The notes under the pieces were generated by a model that did not search any database, had not been told where the DNA came from, and was given only the letters and a program-made list of their open reading frames with translations. Source: Hamadaea tsunoensis DSM 44101 (GTDB lineage Bacteria; Actinomycetota; Actinomycetes; Mycobacteriales; Micromonosporaceae). Taken from it: DNA of 64,000 bases. The stretch lies in contig NZ_AUAX01000028.1 of assembly GCF_000428945.1 (NCBI RefSeq), positions 59,977 to 123,976 on the forward strand. The letters run 5' to 3'. A program made the position numbers and the translations under genes. This document shows, piece after piece, positions 6,476 through 14,423 of the stretch. Position 1 is the first letter of the stretch, and each line of letters opens with the position of its first letter.

Positions 6476-8935
6476 TCAAGAGGGCTGCGGTAGCCGTCCG
6501 TCCGACTCCGTGAGCAGCCGCGTTCCCTGCTCGACGGAGAGCGCCGGCGCGAACAGGTACCCCTGCCCGAGCCGGCAGCCCAACTCCAGCAGCGCAGCGC
6601 GCTGGTCCTCGCGCTCGACCCCTTCGGCGATCACCCGCAGGCCGAGCGCGTCGGACATCGCGATGATCGCCCGGACGATGCTGCGGTCCACGCCCTCGCG
6701 CGCCACGCCGCTGATGAAGCTCTTGTCGATTTTGAGGCGCTCGGCCGGGAACTGCTTGAGGTACGCGAGGTTCGAGTACGAGCTGCCGAAGTCGTCGAGG
6801 GCGAAGTGGAAGCCGGCCGCGCGGAGTTCGGCGGTGGCGGTCTCGACGTCGGCGCCGACGTGGCTGCGCTCGGTGACCTCCAGCCACACGTCGTCCGGGT
6901 CGACGCGTACGGAGTCGAGCAGCGCTGGCAGAAACGTGGCCACATCGGACTGTCGCAACTGGACGGGCGACAGGTTCACGCTCATGTTCAACGTACGCCA
7001 GCCCGGCAGCCGCTGCCAGGTGGTGAGCGTACGCGCGGCCTCGTGCAGGACCCAGCGGTCGATGGGCACGATCGCGCCGGTCTCCTCGGCGATGGGGATG
7101 AAGACGTCGGGCGGGATCATGCCGCGGTCCGCGTGCGACCAGCGCAGCAGCGCCTCGAACCCCGCCACCCGGCCGGTACGCAGATCCACGATCGGCTGGT
7201 ACCGCACCTCGAACTCGTTGCCGTCCAAGGCTCGCAGCAATGCCGAGCGCAGTCCGAGCCGGTCGAGCGACCGGTGGGAGGCGGCGTCGTCGAACACTTC
7301 GACCACACCCGGACCGCGGGCCTTGGCGACGTACATGGCCGCGTCGGCGTCGCGCAGCATCGCGCTGGCCTTGGCCTGCCCGCGTACGCCGAGCACGCCG
7401 CCGATGCTGGCGGAGACGGTGACCTCCTCGCCGTCGAGGGCGAACGGTTCGGTGAGGGCGGCGACGAGCCGGCGGCCGACGTCGGTCACGTCGGTCAGGC
7501 TGTCGATGTCGCTGAGGACCGCCACGAACTCGTCGCCGCCGAAGCGGGCCAGCAGGTCCGTGGAGCGCAGGCCCTGCTGCAACCGCAGGGCGACCTGCTG
7601 CAGCAGCGCGTCGCCGGCCTCGTGGCCGAGCCGGTCGTTGACCGCCTTGAACCCGTCGAGGTCGCAGAAGAGCAGGCCGACGAAGGGCGGCGCGCCCGGG
7701 CTGACGAGGTTGGCGGCCAGCACCTCGTCGAGCCGGTCGCGGGCGAGTTCCCGGTTGGCCAGGCCGGTCAGCGAGTCGCGGGTGGCCTGGCGGCGCAGCT
7801 CCTCGTAGAGGCCGGAGTTCTCCAGGGCGGTCGCGAAGTACCGGGAGAAGATCGTGGCGATCTCCACGACCTCGCCGGCGAACGGGCGCGGCCGGTCGCG
7901 GGAGGCGTACAGGAGGATGAAAGGTCTGCCGTCGTGCAGGACCGGGATGCACAGCGCGGTCCTCGGCGCCGTCCCGTGCCACGGTTGCGCGGTGGCGGTC
8001 CATGCCTGCCCGCGCAGCGCGGCCGGCCACGCCTCCAGTTCCGTCACCGGCCGGGCGATCATCGAGCCCGCGTGGGCGGGGGCGGTCCCGTCATGCGCCC
8101 GCTGGTACGCCGTCCCGTCGGTGATCGCGACGATCCACGCGTCGTCGGACATGGTCAGCTGCCGCATGACCTTCACCGCCACGGCCATCAGCTCGTCCGC
8201 TTCCAGGTTCGGCGCGAGCAGGGCGCCCGCCTTCGCCAGGTACTCGATCGCGACCGCCCGTTCACGGTCCTCGGCGGCGATGCGCAGGCGTACCGCGACG
8301 GAGGCGAGCACGTGCAGATCGGTACCGCTGAACGGCTCGGCGGTGCTGCGGTACAGGACCAGCAGCTCGGCGTCGGACATGGGCACGAACGCGGCGGTCA
8401 CCAGTCCCAGCCCGGCCAGGGTGGGCGGCACGTCGGCGCCGTCCGGCCCGACCGGCGCGGTCACCGGCCGGCCGGTCTCCATGGCCTTCGCGGCGAGCTC
8501 GCCGAGCGCCCAGCTGTCGGCGTACGAGGGGTCGCCCTCGGGCAGGCCGACGGCGAAGGTGACGAGGAAACCCTCCTTGAGGGCGCTCATCACGGCGACC
8601 ACGTCGGCGTTGAACACCTCGGACAGTACGGTGAGGGCCCGGCGCAGCAGCTCGTCCGGCGAGGACGGATCCGACAGCACGGTCAGCAGCCGGATCAGCC
8701 GCGCCGCGTCCCGGTAGGCGTTGCGCGCGGCCGCGGTCGCCTCGTCCAGCTGCGCGGTGAGCTGCTCGACGTCATCCGGCCCGAACCCTCCCTCGGAGCC
8801 GAAGTCGCGGCCGGACCCGAAACCGCCGCCGGCCCCGAAGCCGTCCGACCCGTAGCCCCCGTCCGGGGTGTCACGACCGTCGGACCCGAAGCCCCGGTCG
8901 CCGGCGCCCCAGCCGAACCTGTCGTCGGAGGTCAT
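6476..8935 (-). CDS. GAF-GGDEF-EAL cyclic-di-GMP enzyme
   Basis: 819-residue soluble signalling protein. Residues 1-55 are glycine/aspartate-rich repeats (FGSDG-type); about 65-210 and 215-375 read as two GAF-like sensor domains; about 385-545 is a GGDEF domain with intact RFGGDEF; about 555-805 is an EAL domain with FEALLRW, NLSPVQLR, EVTERS, ALDDFGSSYSNL, KIDKSFI and AEGVE. Both active sites look complete, so it could synthesise and/or hydrolyse cyclic di-GMP. A GAF phrase (SLLTVLSDPSS-like) follows the low-complexity head. The start ATG 8935 overlaps the FIST gene's stop by four bases (ATGA), so the pair is co-translated. The FIST protein probably supplies the ligand input; that link is inference. 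Confidence 0.92.
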   Translation of the reverse strand: MTSDDRFGWGAGDRGFGSDGRDTPDGGYGSDGFGAGGGFGSGRDFGSEGGFGPDDVEQLTAQLDEATAAARNAYRDAARLIRLLTVLSDPSSPDELLRRALTVLSEVFNADVVAVMSALKEGFLVTFAVGLPEGDPSYADSWALGELAAKAMETGRPVTAPVGPDGADVPPTLAGLGLVTAAFVPMSDAELLVLYRSTAEPFSGTDLHVLASVAVRLRIAAEDRERAVAIEYLAKAGALLAPNLEADELMAVAVKVMRQLTMSDDAWIVAITDGTAYQRAHDGTAPAHAGSMIARPVTELEAWPAALRGQAWTATAQPWHGTAPRTALCIPVLHDGRPFILLYASRDRPRPFAGEVVEIATIFSRYFATALENSGLYEELRRQATRDSLTGLANRELARDRLDEVLAANLVSPGAPPFVGLLFCDLDGFKAVNDRLGHEAGDALLQQVALRLQQGLRSTDLLARFGGDEFVAVLSDIDSLTDVTDVGRRLVAALTEPFALDGEEVTVSASIGGVLGVRGQAKASAMLRDADAAMYVAKARGPGVVEVFDDAASHRSLDRLGLRSALLRALDGNEFEVRYQPIVDLRTGRVAGFEALLRWSHADRGMIPPDVFIPIAEETGAIVPIDRWVLHEAARTLTTWQRLPGWRTLNMSVNLSPVQLRQSDVATFLPALLDSVRVDPDDVWLEVTERSHVGADVETATAELRAAGFHFALDDFGSSYSNLAYLKQFPAERLKIDKSFISGVAREGVDRSIVRAIIAMSDALGLRVIAEGVEREDQRAALLELGCRLGQGYLFAPALSVEQGTRLLTESDGRLPQPS

Positions 8936-10104
8936 AGCGCGACCGCGGCCACGGTGGCGTTGTGGTAGCCCGCGACGCTGCTCGTCCGGGCGAACTCGCC
9001 GTACGTGTAGACGCCGAACACGGGCACGGCGCCGGCGGCCGCCTGCAGCAGGTCCGCCTCCTCGGCGCCCTGGTCGCCGAGGATGTCCAGGCGCGCGATG
9101 CAGCTGAACACCAGCAGCAGCGACGCGTCCCGGCCGCGCAGCGCGTCCTCCGCCACCCGCCGGCTCATCACCAGCAGGTCCTCCCGGTTGCAGCCCATGA
9201 TCTGGATCGCCGAGTACGCCGGCAGCGGCGAGAACGTGTGGATCAGCTCGTCGGTCATGAACACGCCGCGGATCAGATGCGTACCGTCGGGTTCGATGAG
9301 GCCGAAGGCGTGCGTCGAGTAGTAGCCGCCGGGACGGATCCGGTCGAGGTCGTTGGTGTTGCCGCGCCGGATGTTCTCCTCGAACACCGCCCGCGCCGGC
9401 CGCCCGCCGATCTCGTCGACGACCAGCCCGTCGGTCTTCGTCACCAGCAGCGGCAACCCGATCGGGTGCCAGCCGTGCCCCACCGTCACCGGCAGCGGGT
9501 GGTCGGCCCCGATCCACACCCCGACGGCCGCGTCGGTCAGTACCCGATCGTCATGGAAGACGTAGGTGCGCTCCAGGGCCCGGTCGTCGCCGGCGGCCCC
9601 GCCGATCACCGGCACCGCCGCGCCGGTCACCTGGTGCAGGCCCGTGATCAGGTCCTGCTGCGCGTCGGCCAGGCCGTCCACGAAGACCATCATCGTCGCG
9701 TACGCCGTGTGCCGCGGGACCGCGCCGCGGGCGGTCCGGGCCAGGTGGCGGCCGGCGTCGATGCCGTCGGCGGCCAGGTTCTCGGCGACCGCGATGCCGA
9801 ACGCGTACGGGCCGGCGGTCATGGCCAGCACGGCGACTCCGGTACCCGGTGGGGTCAGGTCGCCGCCGGCCATGTGCCCGGCGCTGGACTCGCCGACGAG
9901 CGGCGTGTCCCCGGTGACCGCCCGGATCGCGGAGATGAGTACGGGCAGGTCGTAGCGGACCGTCGCGTACACGATGATCATGGCTGGCGGCTCGCCGCCG
10001 AGGCCGTCGAGGGCCTCGCGGGTGGCCGCGGTGCCCGCCTCGACCGGATCCGGCGCGTGGCTGGACCCGCTCGAGGCCCGCACTCGCACGGACGTCGAGG
10101 TCAC
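8932..10104 (-). CDS. FIST-domain ligand sensor protein
   Basis: 390 residues comprising the FIST N domain (IVYATVRYDLPVLISAIRA, LVGESSAGHMAGG, about residues 40-230) and the FIST C domain (HPIGLPLLVTKTDGLVVDEIGG to VFGVYTYGEFARTSS). FIST proteins are predicted small-ligand sensors that work with histidine kinases, methyl-accepting proteins or c-di-GMP enzymes (established family proposal). No membrane segment or signal peptide is present. The motif GCNREDLLVMSRR and the C-terminal FGVYTYGEFA are characteristic. The gene starts with GTG 10104, seven bases downstream of a consensus TATACT hexamer, so the mRNA is probably leaderless. Its stop overlaps the start of the GAF-GGDEF-EAL gene. Confidence 0.92.
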   Translation of the reverse strand: MTSTSVRVRASSGSSHAPDPVEAGTAATREALDGLGGEPPAMIIVYATVRYDLPVLISAIRAVTGDTPLVGESSAGHMAGGDLTPPGTGVAVLAMTAGPYAFGIAVAENLAADGIDAGRHLARTARGAVPRHTAYATMMVFVDGLADAQQDLITGLHQVTGAAVPVIGGAAGDDRALERTYVFHDDRVLTDAAVGVWIGADHPLPVTVGHGWHPIGLPLLVTKTDGLVVDEIGGRPARAVFEENIRRGNTNDLDRIRPGGYYSTHAFGLIEPDGTHLIRGVFMTDELIHTFSPLPAYSAIQIMGCNREDLLVMSRRVAEDALRGRDASLLLVFSCIARLDILGDQGAEEADLLQAAAGAVPVFGVYTYGEFARTSSVAGYHNATVAAVAL

Positions 10105-10111
10105 GCAACCG

Positions 10112-10117
10112 AGTATA
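10112..10117 (-). promoter_or_regulatory. -10 box of a leaderless FIST operon promoter
   Basis: On the minus strand TATACT (10117 to 10112) is followed by exactly seven bases and then the GTG start at 10104. That is the geometry of a leaderless actinobacterial transcript. No good -35 box is visible at the expected distance. Confidence 0.5.
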
Positions 10118-10161
10118 TGGGGTAATCCGGATTTGACGGGAATTGCTGATCAATCGTCCGG

Positions 10162-10192
10162 TTTGTTGGTCTTTAGGCTTGTTGGTCTTCAG
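10162..10192. repeat. 15-bp direct repeat duplicating a stop codon
   Basis: Two copies of a 15-bp unit (TTTGTTGGTCTTTAG 10162-10176 and CTTGTTGGTCTTCAG 10178-10192). The second contains the stop codon of the DUF6529-like gene on the minus strand. This is one of six such duplications at gene 3' ends in the window. Confidence 0.7.
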
Positions 10193-10773
10193 ACGGTGGT
10201 GAAGTACCACAGGGCAGAGGTGAGCACGACGCCCGCCAGGATCGCGAAGACCGTCCCGCCGAGCACTGGCAGCACCCAGCCGGCCAGCCCCGGTTTCGTC
10301 AGCGCCAGCATCTTGATCACGAATACGCCGAAGAACAGGCACCCCAACAGCGAGTGCAGCAGCACCCGCGTGCTGTACGACTGGAAGCCGATCCCGTACA
10401 GGCAGAAGACGCCGACCGGCACCGCGATCCAGAAGGCGAGCCGCCCCGACCACCGGTGCAGGGTGCCGATCCACGACGGCGAGCCCAGGAACCGGATCCG
10501 GCCGTAGAGGATCAGCGCCGAGACCAGCTGCACGAGCAGGAACACGAAGACGATCACGGCCAGCCAGCTCTTGGCCCGGATCAGGTCCTCGAAGCCGCTG
10601 ACCCGGAACACGATGCTCTTGCCCTTGTGCGTGGCCCCGTAGACGCCCAGCGCCACGGCGACGAGCGCTCCGATGAGGATCGGCCACAGCATCCGCGACG
10701 ACCGCGCCGGCGCCTGCGGCGTACTCATCGGACCGCCGCTCATCGGATCACCGCTCATAGGAGAACCGCTCAT
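10189..10773 (-). CDS. DUF6529-like integral membrane protein
   Basis: 194-residue membrane protein with about five hydrophobic helices: residues 29-46 (WPILIGALVAVALGVYG), then WLAVIVFVFLLVQLVSALILYG, LAFWIAVPVGVFCLYGIGF, LLHSLLGCLFFGVFVIKMLAL and WVLPVLGGTVFAILAGVVL. An HRWSG phrase and a histidine in LLHSLLG resemble cytochrome-b561-like or DUF6529 proteins, and the loop histidines could bind haem; that is speculation. The N-terminus is an in-frame tandem repeat (MSGxPMSGxP, four methionines), so the real start is uncertain; MSTPQAP could be the original one. It overlaps the preceding small gene by four bases (ATGA). Confidence 0.75.
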   Translation of the reverse strand: MSGSPMSGDPMSGGPMSTPQAPARSSRMLWPILIGALVAVALGVYGATHKGKSIVFRVSGFEDLIRAKSWLAVIVFVFLLVQLVSALILYGRIRFLGSPSWIGTLHRWSGRLAFWIAVPVGVFCLYGIGFQSYSTRVLLHSLLGCLFFGVFVIKMLALTKPGLAGWVLPVLGGTVFAILAGVVLTSALWYFTTV

Positions 10774-10907
10774 CGGATCACCCCAGCGACCGGTCGCAGT
10801 CCATACTCGCCGTGGGCGTCGTTGTGCGCACGCACGCTCAGGATCGCCACGACCACGGCGATCAGGATGCCCACGATCAGGGTCACGATCGGTGTGGGGA
10901 TCTTCAT
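10770..10907 (-). CDS. small single-span membrane protein (45 aa)
   Basis: Forty-five residues beginning MKIPTPIVTLIVGILIAVVV, an N-terminal transmembrane helix, followed by a short hydrophilic tail (SVRAHNDAHGEYGLRPVAG). The ATG at 10907 is preferred over the upstream in-frame reading, which would add a basic, proline-rich stretch ahead of the helix. It overlaps the next gene's start (ATGA), indicating co-translation with the DUF6529-like protein. A partner or assembly role is plausible. No homologous family is recognised. Confidence 0.6.
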   Translation of the reverse strand: MKIPTPIVTLIVGILIAVVVAILSVRAHNDAHGEYGLRPVAGVIR

Positions 10908-11039
10908 CCGGCCGACCTCGCCTCCGCGTACGGACACCCGGGATGGGCGCCCGTCGATTGTCCCATCAGTATCCAACCAGCTCCGCGACCGCACCGCGCC
11001 CATTCGGTCCGCAATCCGCCAGGCGTGTCGGGCCGCCGC

Positions 11040-11071
11040 GGGACGCCCGGTCCGGCCGGGCCGGGCGTCCC
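11040..11071 (-). terminator. intrinsic terminator-like hairpin
   Basis: Perfect 11-bp stem (GGGACGCCCGG 11040-11050 with CCGGGCGTCCC 11061-11071) and a 10-base loop, 12 bp beyond the stop of the oxidoreductase gene. It has no U-tract, as is common for actinobacterial terminators. Confidence 0.6.
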
Positions 11072-11082
11072 GGGCGAAGCCG

Positions 11083-11691
11083 TCAACCCACCGACGGGAG
11101 GGCGTGGATCGGGTTGAGGCCGTTGCGGACCAGGCTCACCGCGAACCCCGCCACCTCCTCCAGCTGGCGCCCCTTCGCCAGGCCGCCGACCACCGCCGGG
11201 GTGCCGCCGAGGTCGGTCACGAGCCGGCCGGCGATCTCCAGCGCTTCCGCGTCGTCGCCGCACATCGCCACGATCTTCGGTGCCGCGCCCGCGGCCTGCG
11301 GTGCCGGCCAGCTCGTTCCCGCGTACAGGTGCAGTGCCTTGACGACGCGCGCGGACGGCTGCAGGGCGGCGACCTGTTCCACGGCGGACCCGGTGGACGG
11401 CAGGAGGGTGCCGGTGGCCCAGTCGACGGGGTTGGTGGCGTCGATGATCACGCCGGTGAGCGACCCGGCGGAGGCGACGGCCTCGGCGAGGCCGTCCCAG
11501 GGGATGGCGACCAGGACGACTTCGTTCGCGTCGAGGTCGGCCGGGGCGGCGGCGCGTACGCCGAGCCGCGCGGCCAGGGCGGCGGTCTTCTCCGCGGACC
11601 GGCCCGCGACCGTGACGTCGTGCCCCGTACGCGACCACGCCTCGGCCAGCGCCGCGGCCAGGTTGCCGGTGCCCAGGATGCCGATTTTCAT
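11083..11691 (-). CDS. NAD(P)-binding F420-reductase-like oxidoreductase
   Basis: 202 residues with a classical Rossmann start, MKIGILGTGNLAAALAEAW (GxGxxA), then TVAGRSAEK (an arginine/serine pair consistent with NADP preference), LVAIPWDGL and IDATNPVDW. This is the layout of the NADPH-dependent F420 reductase / pyrroline-5-carboxylate-reductase-like N-terminal family. The cofactor partner and substrate are not identifiable from sequence. The start is ATG 11691; longer upstream readings are antisense to the HxlR gene. It is divergently transcribed from that HxlR regulator, with a 20-bp palindrome between them, so it is the probable regulatory target. A strong hairpin follows its stop. Confidence 0.88.
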   Translation of the reverse strand: MKIGILGTGNLAAALAEAWSRTGHDVTVAGRSAEKTAALAARLGVRAAAPADLDANEVVLVAIPWDGLAEAVASAGSLTGVIIDATNPVDWATGTLLPSTGSAVEQVAALQPSARVVKALHLYAGTSWPAPQAAGAAPKIVAMCGDDAEALEIAGRLVTDLGGTPAVVGGLAKGRQLEEVAGFAVSLVRNGLNPIHALPSVG

Positions 11692-11761
11692 GGATGTTCT
11701 CCTTGTGCCGGAACGGAATGGATGCCGCTGGGAAACGGCGCTTCCGACGTTAGGAGGGGGG

Positions 11762-11781
11762 TTCCGGCCGATCGGCCGGAA
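11762..11781. promoter_or_regulatory. 20-bp perfect palindrome, probable HxlR operator
   Basis: TTCCGGCCGATCGGCCGGAA is its own reverse complement. It lies 21 bp before the HxlR start codon and 70 bp before the divergent oxidoreductase start. HxlR regulators usually control a divergent redox gene, so this is the natural operator candidate. Confidence 0.65.
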
Positions 11782-11802
11782 AGCGCGTGGCACTCTCGGA
11801 GC

Positions 11803-12210
11803 ATGACTTCTCTGGACGCAGGTCCTCTGGGTGCGAATCCTCTGGGTGCGGGTCCCCTGGGTGCGGCGGCCGCGGACTGCTACGGATTCGTCGCGGACTG
11901 CCGGGTGCGGCAGGTCACCGAGCTGCTCGCGCACAGCTGGGACCCGGTGGTCCTGGTCGCCCTGCGGCCGGGCGCGCTGCGGCGGCGCGACCTGATCACG
12001 GCGATCGGCGGGGTCAGCGACAAGGCGCTGGCCGAGTCGCTCACCCGGCTGACCGGCAGCGGCCTCGTGACCCGGACCGCGGAGTCGGCCCCGCGCAACG
12101 TCGCGTACGCGCTGACGGAGCTGGGCGACTCCCTCGTGCACGGGCCGATCGCGGCGATCGGCCAGTGGGCGGTGGAACACGGCAACCGGCTGACGGTCGC
12201 CGCGGACTGA
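11803..12210 (+). CDS. HxlR-family transcriptional regulator
   Basis: 135 residues with the HxlR winged helix: VTELLAHSWDPVVLVALRPGALRRRDL (helices 1-2), ISDKAL-like recognition helix (GVSDKALAESLTRLTGSGLV) and the wing TRTAESAPRNVAYALTELGDSL. Two cysteines occur near the N-terminus (DCYGF and DCRVRQ); in redox-sensing HxlR proteins a conserved N-terminal cysteine is the sensor. The first 22 residues are an in-frame tandem repeat (GPLGANPLGAGPLGA) that is not part of the fold and suggests slippage-generated extension. It is divergent from the NAD(P)-binding oxidoreductase and probably regulates it through the palindrome at 11762-11781. Confidence 0.9.
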   Translation: MTSLDAGPLGANPLGAGPLGAAAADCYGFVADCRVRQVTELLAHSWDPVVLVALRPGALRRRDLITAIGGVSDKALAESLTRLTGSGLVTRTAESAPRNVAYALTELGDSLVHGPIAAIGQWAVEHGNRLTVAAD

Positions 12211-12213
12211 CCT

Positions 12214-13059
12214 TCACCTCGGGCTGATCGTGCTCTCGACCGTGTCGATGAGCCGGCCGGCCTCGGCGACCGTCGTGGCGGGCAGCCGCCGCCCCATCCG
12301 GCCCAGGGCCGCCCGCATCGTCGCGGTGCGGGTGCCCCCGTCGGGCGTACCGGGGCGGGTGATCGCGAGCAGGTCGCGGGCGGGCAACTGCGCGACGGCC
12401 ACCCCGACGAGGGCAACGAGGCTGCTCAGGGCCTGCACCGAATCGGCGTACCGGGCCTGGAAGTAGCCCGCCGCGTTGCCGTGCAGCACCGACGCGAACG
12501 AGGCGATGAACCGCGGCAGGTCCTCGTCGTCGGTCGCCTGCTGGCCCGCCGCGTCGAGCACCATGGTCAGCATGTCGCCGTCGAGCAGCCGGATCGAGGT
12601 CGCGGTCAGGTCCTGCGCGATCAGGCGCAGCAGTTCCCCGCTCTCCCCCAGCACCGCCAGCTCGCCGCTCAGCCGCCGGCTCGCCGTCGCCATCCGCGCG
12701 GTCGCCTCTTCCAGGGCCCGCGCCTGATCGGACTCGCCCCAGCCGACGACCGCCAGGGACAGGCCCATTCCCTGCGTACGCGCGAGCGCGCGGGCGTCCC
12801 GCACGGTGGCCCCGTCGGGCAGGCTCGCCCGCAGCAGGGACGCGCTCTGCCAGGAGGCGGCGATCATCGGCGAGCCGTCGAGCAGCAGCCGGATCAGGTG
12901 GTGCGCCGCGTCGACGAAGCCGCGGACGTCCTGGCGGATCTCGGCGGCCCGGGCCTCGTTCTGCTGGCGCAGGTAGAGGGCCACGCTGAGGGCGAGACCG
13001 CCGAGGGCGAGGACGGTGGCGGCGGCGGAGCTCACCGACGAGACGACGTTCCAGTCCAC
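12214..13059 (-). CDS. membrane-anchored hypothetical protein
   Basis: 281 residues with one N-terminal transmembrane helix (about residues 5-27: VSSVSSAAATVLALGGLALSV) followed by a long cytoplasmic helical region (LYLRQQNEARAAEIRQDVRGF and onward) of leucine/alanine-rich helices. No catalytic motif is seen. I choose GTG 13059 because it has an AGGAG about eight bases upstream; the longer reading to 13149 starts with a proline/glycine-rich stretch without a site. Proteins with this architecture are frequent and uncharacterised in actinomycetes. It converges with the HxlR gene (three-base gap) and starts close to the flippase-like gene on the other strand. Confidence 0.7.
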   Translation of the reverse strand: MDWNVVSSVSSAAATVLALGGLALSVALYLRQQNEARAAEIRQDVRGFVDAAHHLIRLLLDGSPMIAASWQSASLLRASLPDGATVRDARALARTQGMGLSLAVVGWGESDQARALEEATARMATASRRLSGELAVLGESGELLRLIAQDLTATSIRLLDGDMLTMVLDAAGQQATDDEDLPRFIASFASVLHGNAAGYFQARYADSVQALSSLVALVGVAVAQLPARDLLAITRPGTPDGGTRTATMRAALGRMGRRLPATTVAEAGRLIDTVESTISPR

Positions 13060-13205
13060 CTTGGATCTCCTCTGGACGGTCACGGCACGGGACCGGCCGA
13101 GCGTACGAGGAGAGGCGGGGGAAGGGGATCCGCCGCCGCGCCCGGTCAACCATGACGATCGGCTGGCGCGAAGGACCGGGACGGCACCATCGCCGGGAGA
13201 TTTTC

Positions 13206-13223
13206 CGACAAGGCTTCGCCAAG
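13206..13223 (+). promoter_or_regulatory. 11-bp-phased direct repeat, site 1 (CGMCAAG)
   Basis: CGACAAG at 13206-13212 and CGCCAAG at 13217-13223, starts 11 bp apart. Eleven bases after the second copy is TAGCGT (13235-13240), a candidate -10, and seven bases later the GTG start of the flippase-like gene. The same pair occurs at 14360 and, inverted in orientation, at 21024. Confidence 0.6.
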
Positions 13224-13247
13224 CGGTCGCTGACTAGCGTCACCTGC

Positions 13248-14330
13248 GTGTCGGCGACCGAACTTCCGCGTCCGGCCCCCGCGTGGGCGGTGCCCGTACG
13301 CCGTGCTCTGACTCTGCTTCTCGCGCTGGCCACCGCCGGTGCGATCGTCTTCGTGCTGCGCGATCAGGACTGGTCGGTGCTGCGGCAGACCTTCGAGCAC
13401 CGGCGGCCGGGCGTGTTCGCGCTCGGCGCCGTGCTCGCCATCCTCGCGAACGTGGGCGCCCTCGTGACGGCCATGCTCGCCTGGCAGGCCACCCTCGCCG
13501 GGGTGGGCAGCCCGATCCCGGCCGCCGCGGCGGCCCGCATCTTCTTCGTCGGGCAGTTCGCGAAATACATGCCCGGCAAGGTGTTCAGCGCGCTCGTGAG
13601 CGTCCGGATGGGACGGACGATCGGCGTACCGGCGGTGCGGATGATGTCGGCGTGGCTGCTGACGCTCGTCATCGGGGTGCTCACCGGCGCGACCGTGGGG
13701 CTGCTCGCGGCGCCCGAGATCCTCGGCGGGTCGGCGGCCTGGGTCGCGGTGGCGGCGCTGCCCGTCCTCGTCGTCCTCGTCCGGCCGGGGCTGGTCAACA
13801 CCGCGGTGGTGCTGGCCGCCCGCGTACGCCGGAAGGAGCCGCCCGACGACGGCGTGCCGGACCGGATCATCCGCCGGGTGCTGGTGACCCAGCTGGCCTC
13901 GTGGTTGTTCGGCGGGCTGCAGCTGTGGTTCGTCGCGGTGGCGCTGGGGGCGCCGATGCTGCGCTCGCTGGCGTTGTGCGTGGGCGCGTTCGGCCTGAGC
14001 ACGGTCGCGGGGATGTTCGCCGTGTTCGCCCCGGAGGGCCTCGGCGTACGCGAGGTGGTGCTGATGGCGGCGCTCGGCGCGGTGCTGCCACTGCCGGTCG
14101 CGGGCGTCGTGGCGCTGGCCAGCCGGCTCGCGGTGATCGTGAGCGAGCTGGCGACGGCGGCGGGCGGGCTCGCTGCGGCGGAGGTCCTCAGACGCCGCAC
14201 CGCCGCAGCGGCACGACCGGATGATGAGCCGGACGGCGAGCCGGACGACCCGCACAGCACGGCACCGGCGCGACCGGACCTCGCGCCGGACGATGCGCAC
14301 GGCGAGGAAGTGCCCGTACAGCAGGTCTGA
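13248..14330 (+). CDS. lysylphosphatidylglycerol-synthase-TM / flippase-like membrane protein
   Basis: 360-residue polytopic protein of the LPG-synthase transmembrane family (AglD/flippase-like). It has seven to eight hydrophobic helices. The family signature is FFVGQFAKYMPGKVFSALVS (about residues 105-125), then long helices AWLLTLVIGVLTGATVGLLAA and APEGLGVREVVLMAALGAVLPLP, the typical G-REV motif. Such proteins are linked to moving or handling lipid-linked sugars. The C-terminal 45 residues are acidic and repetitive (PDDEPDGEPDDP). I take GTG 13248 as the start, because the longer reading is basic and unlike the family and GTG sits at a leaderless distance from a -10-like box. The next gene is a GT2, and the shared operator suggests co-regulation. 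Confidence 0.85.
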   Translation: MSATELPRPAPAWAVPVRRALTLLLALATAGAIVFVLRDQDWSVLRQTFEHRRPGVFALGAVLAILANVGALVTAMLAWQATLAGVGSPIPAAAAARIFFVGQFAKYMPGKVFSALVSVRMGRTIGVPAVRMMSAWLLTLVIGVLTGATVGLLAAPEILGGSAAWVAVAALPVLVVLVRPGLVNTAVVLAARVRRKEPPDDGVPDRIIRRVLVTQLASWLFGGLQLWFVAVALGAPMLRSLALCVGAFGLSTVAGMFAVFAPEGLGVREVVLMAALGAVLPLPVAGVVALASRLAVIVSELATAAGGLAAAEVLRRRTAAAARPDDEPDGEPDDPHSTAPARPDLAPDDAHGEEVPVQQV

Positions 14331-14359
14331 GCCGTGGCCGGACGGCACCGGCCGGCCGG

Positions 14360-14377
14360 CGACAAGATTCCGCCAAG
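14360..14377 (+). promoter_or_regulatory. 11-bp-phased direct repeat, site 2 (CGMCAAG)
   Basis: CGACAAG 14360-14366 and CGCCAAG 14371-14377, again 11 bp apart, 47 bp upstream of the GT2 start. A TTAGGT hexamer at 14398-14403 could be the -10 box. Confidence 0.6.
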
Positions 14378-14423
14378 ACCGCCCCGCGACGGCGCGGTTA
14401 GGTTCCAACCGTTAGGAGGCGCC

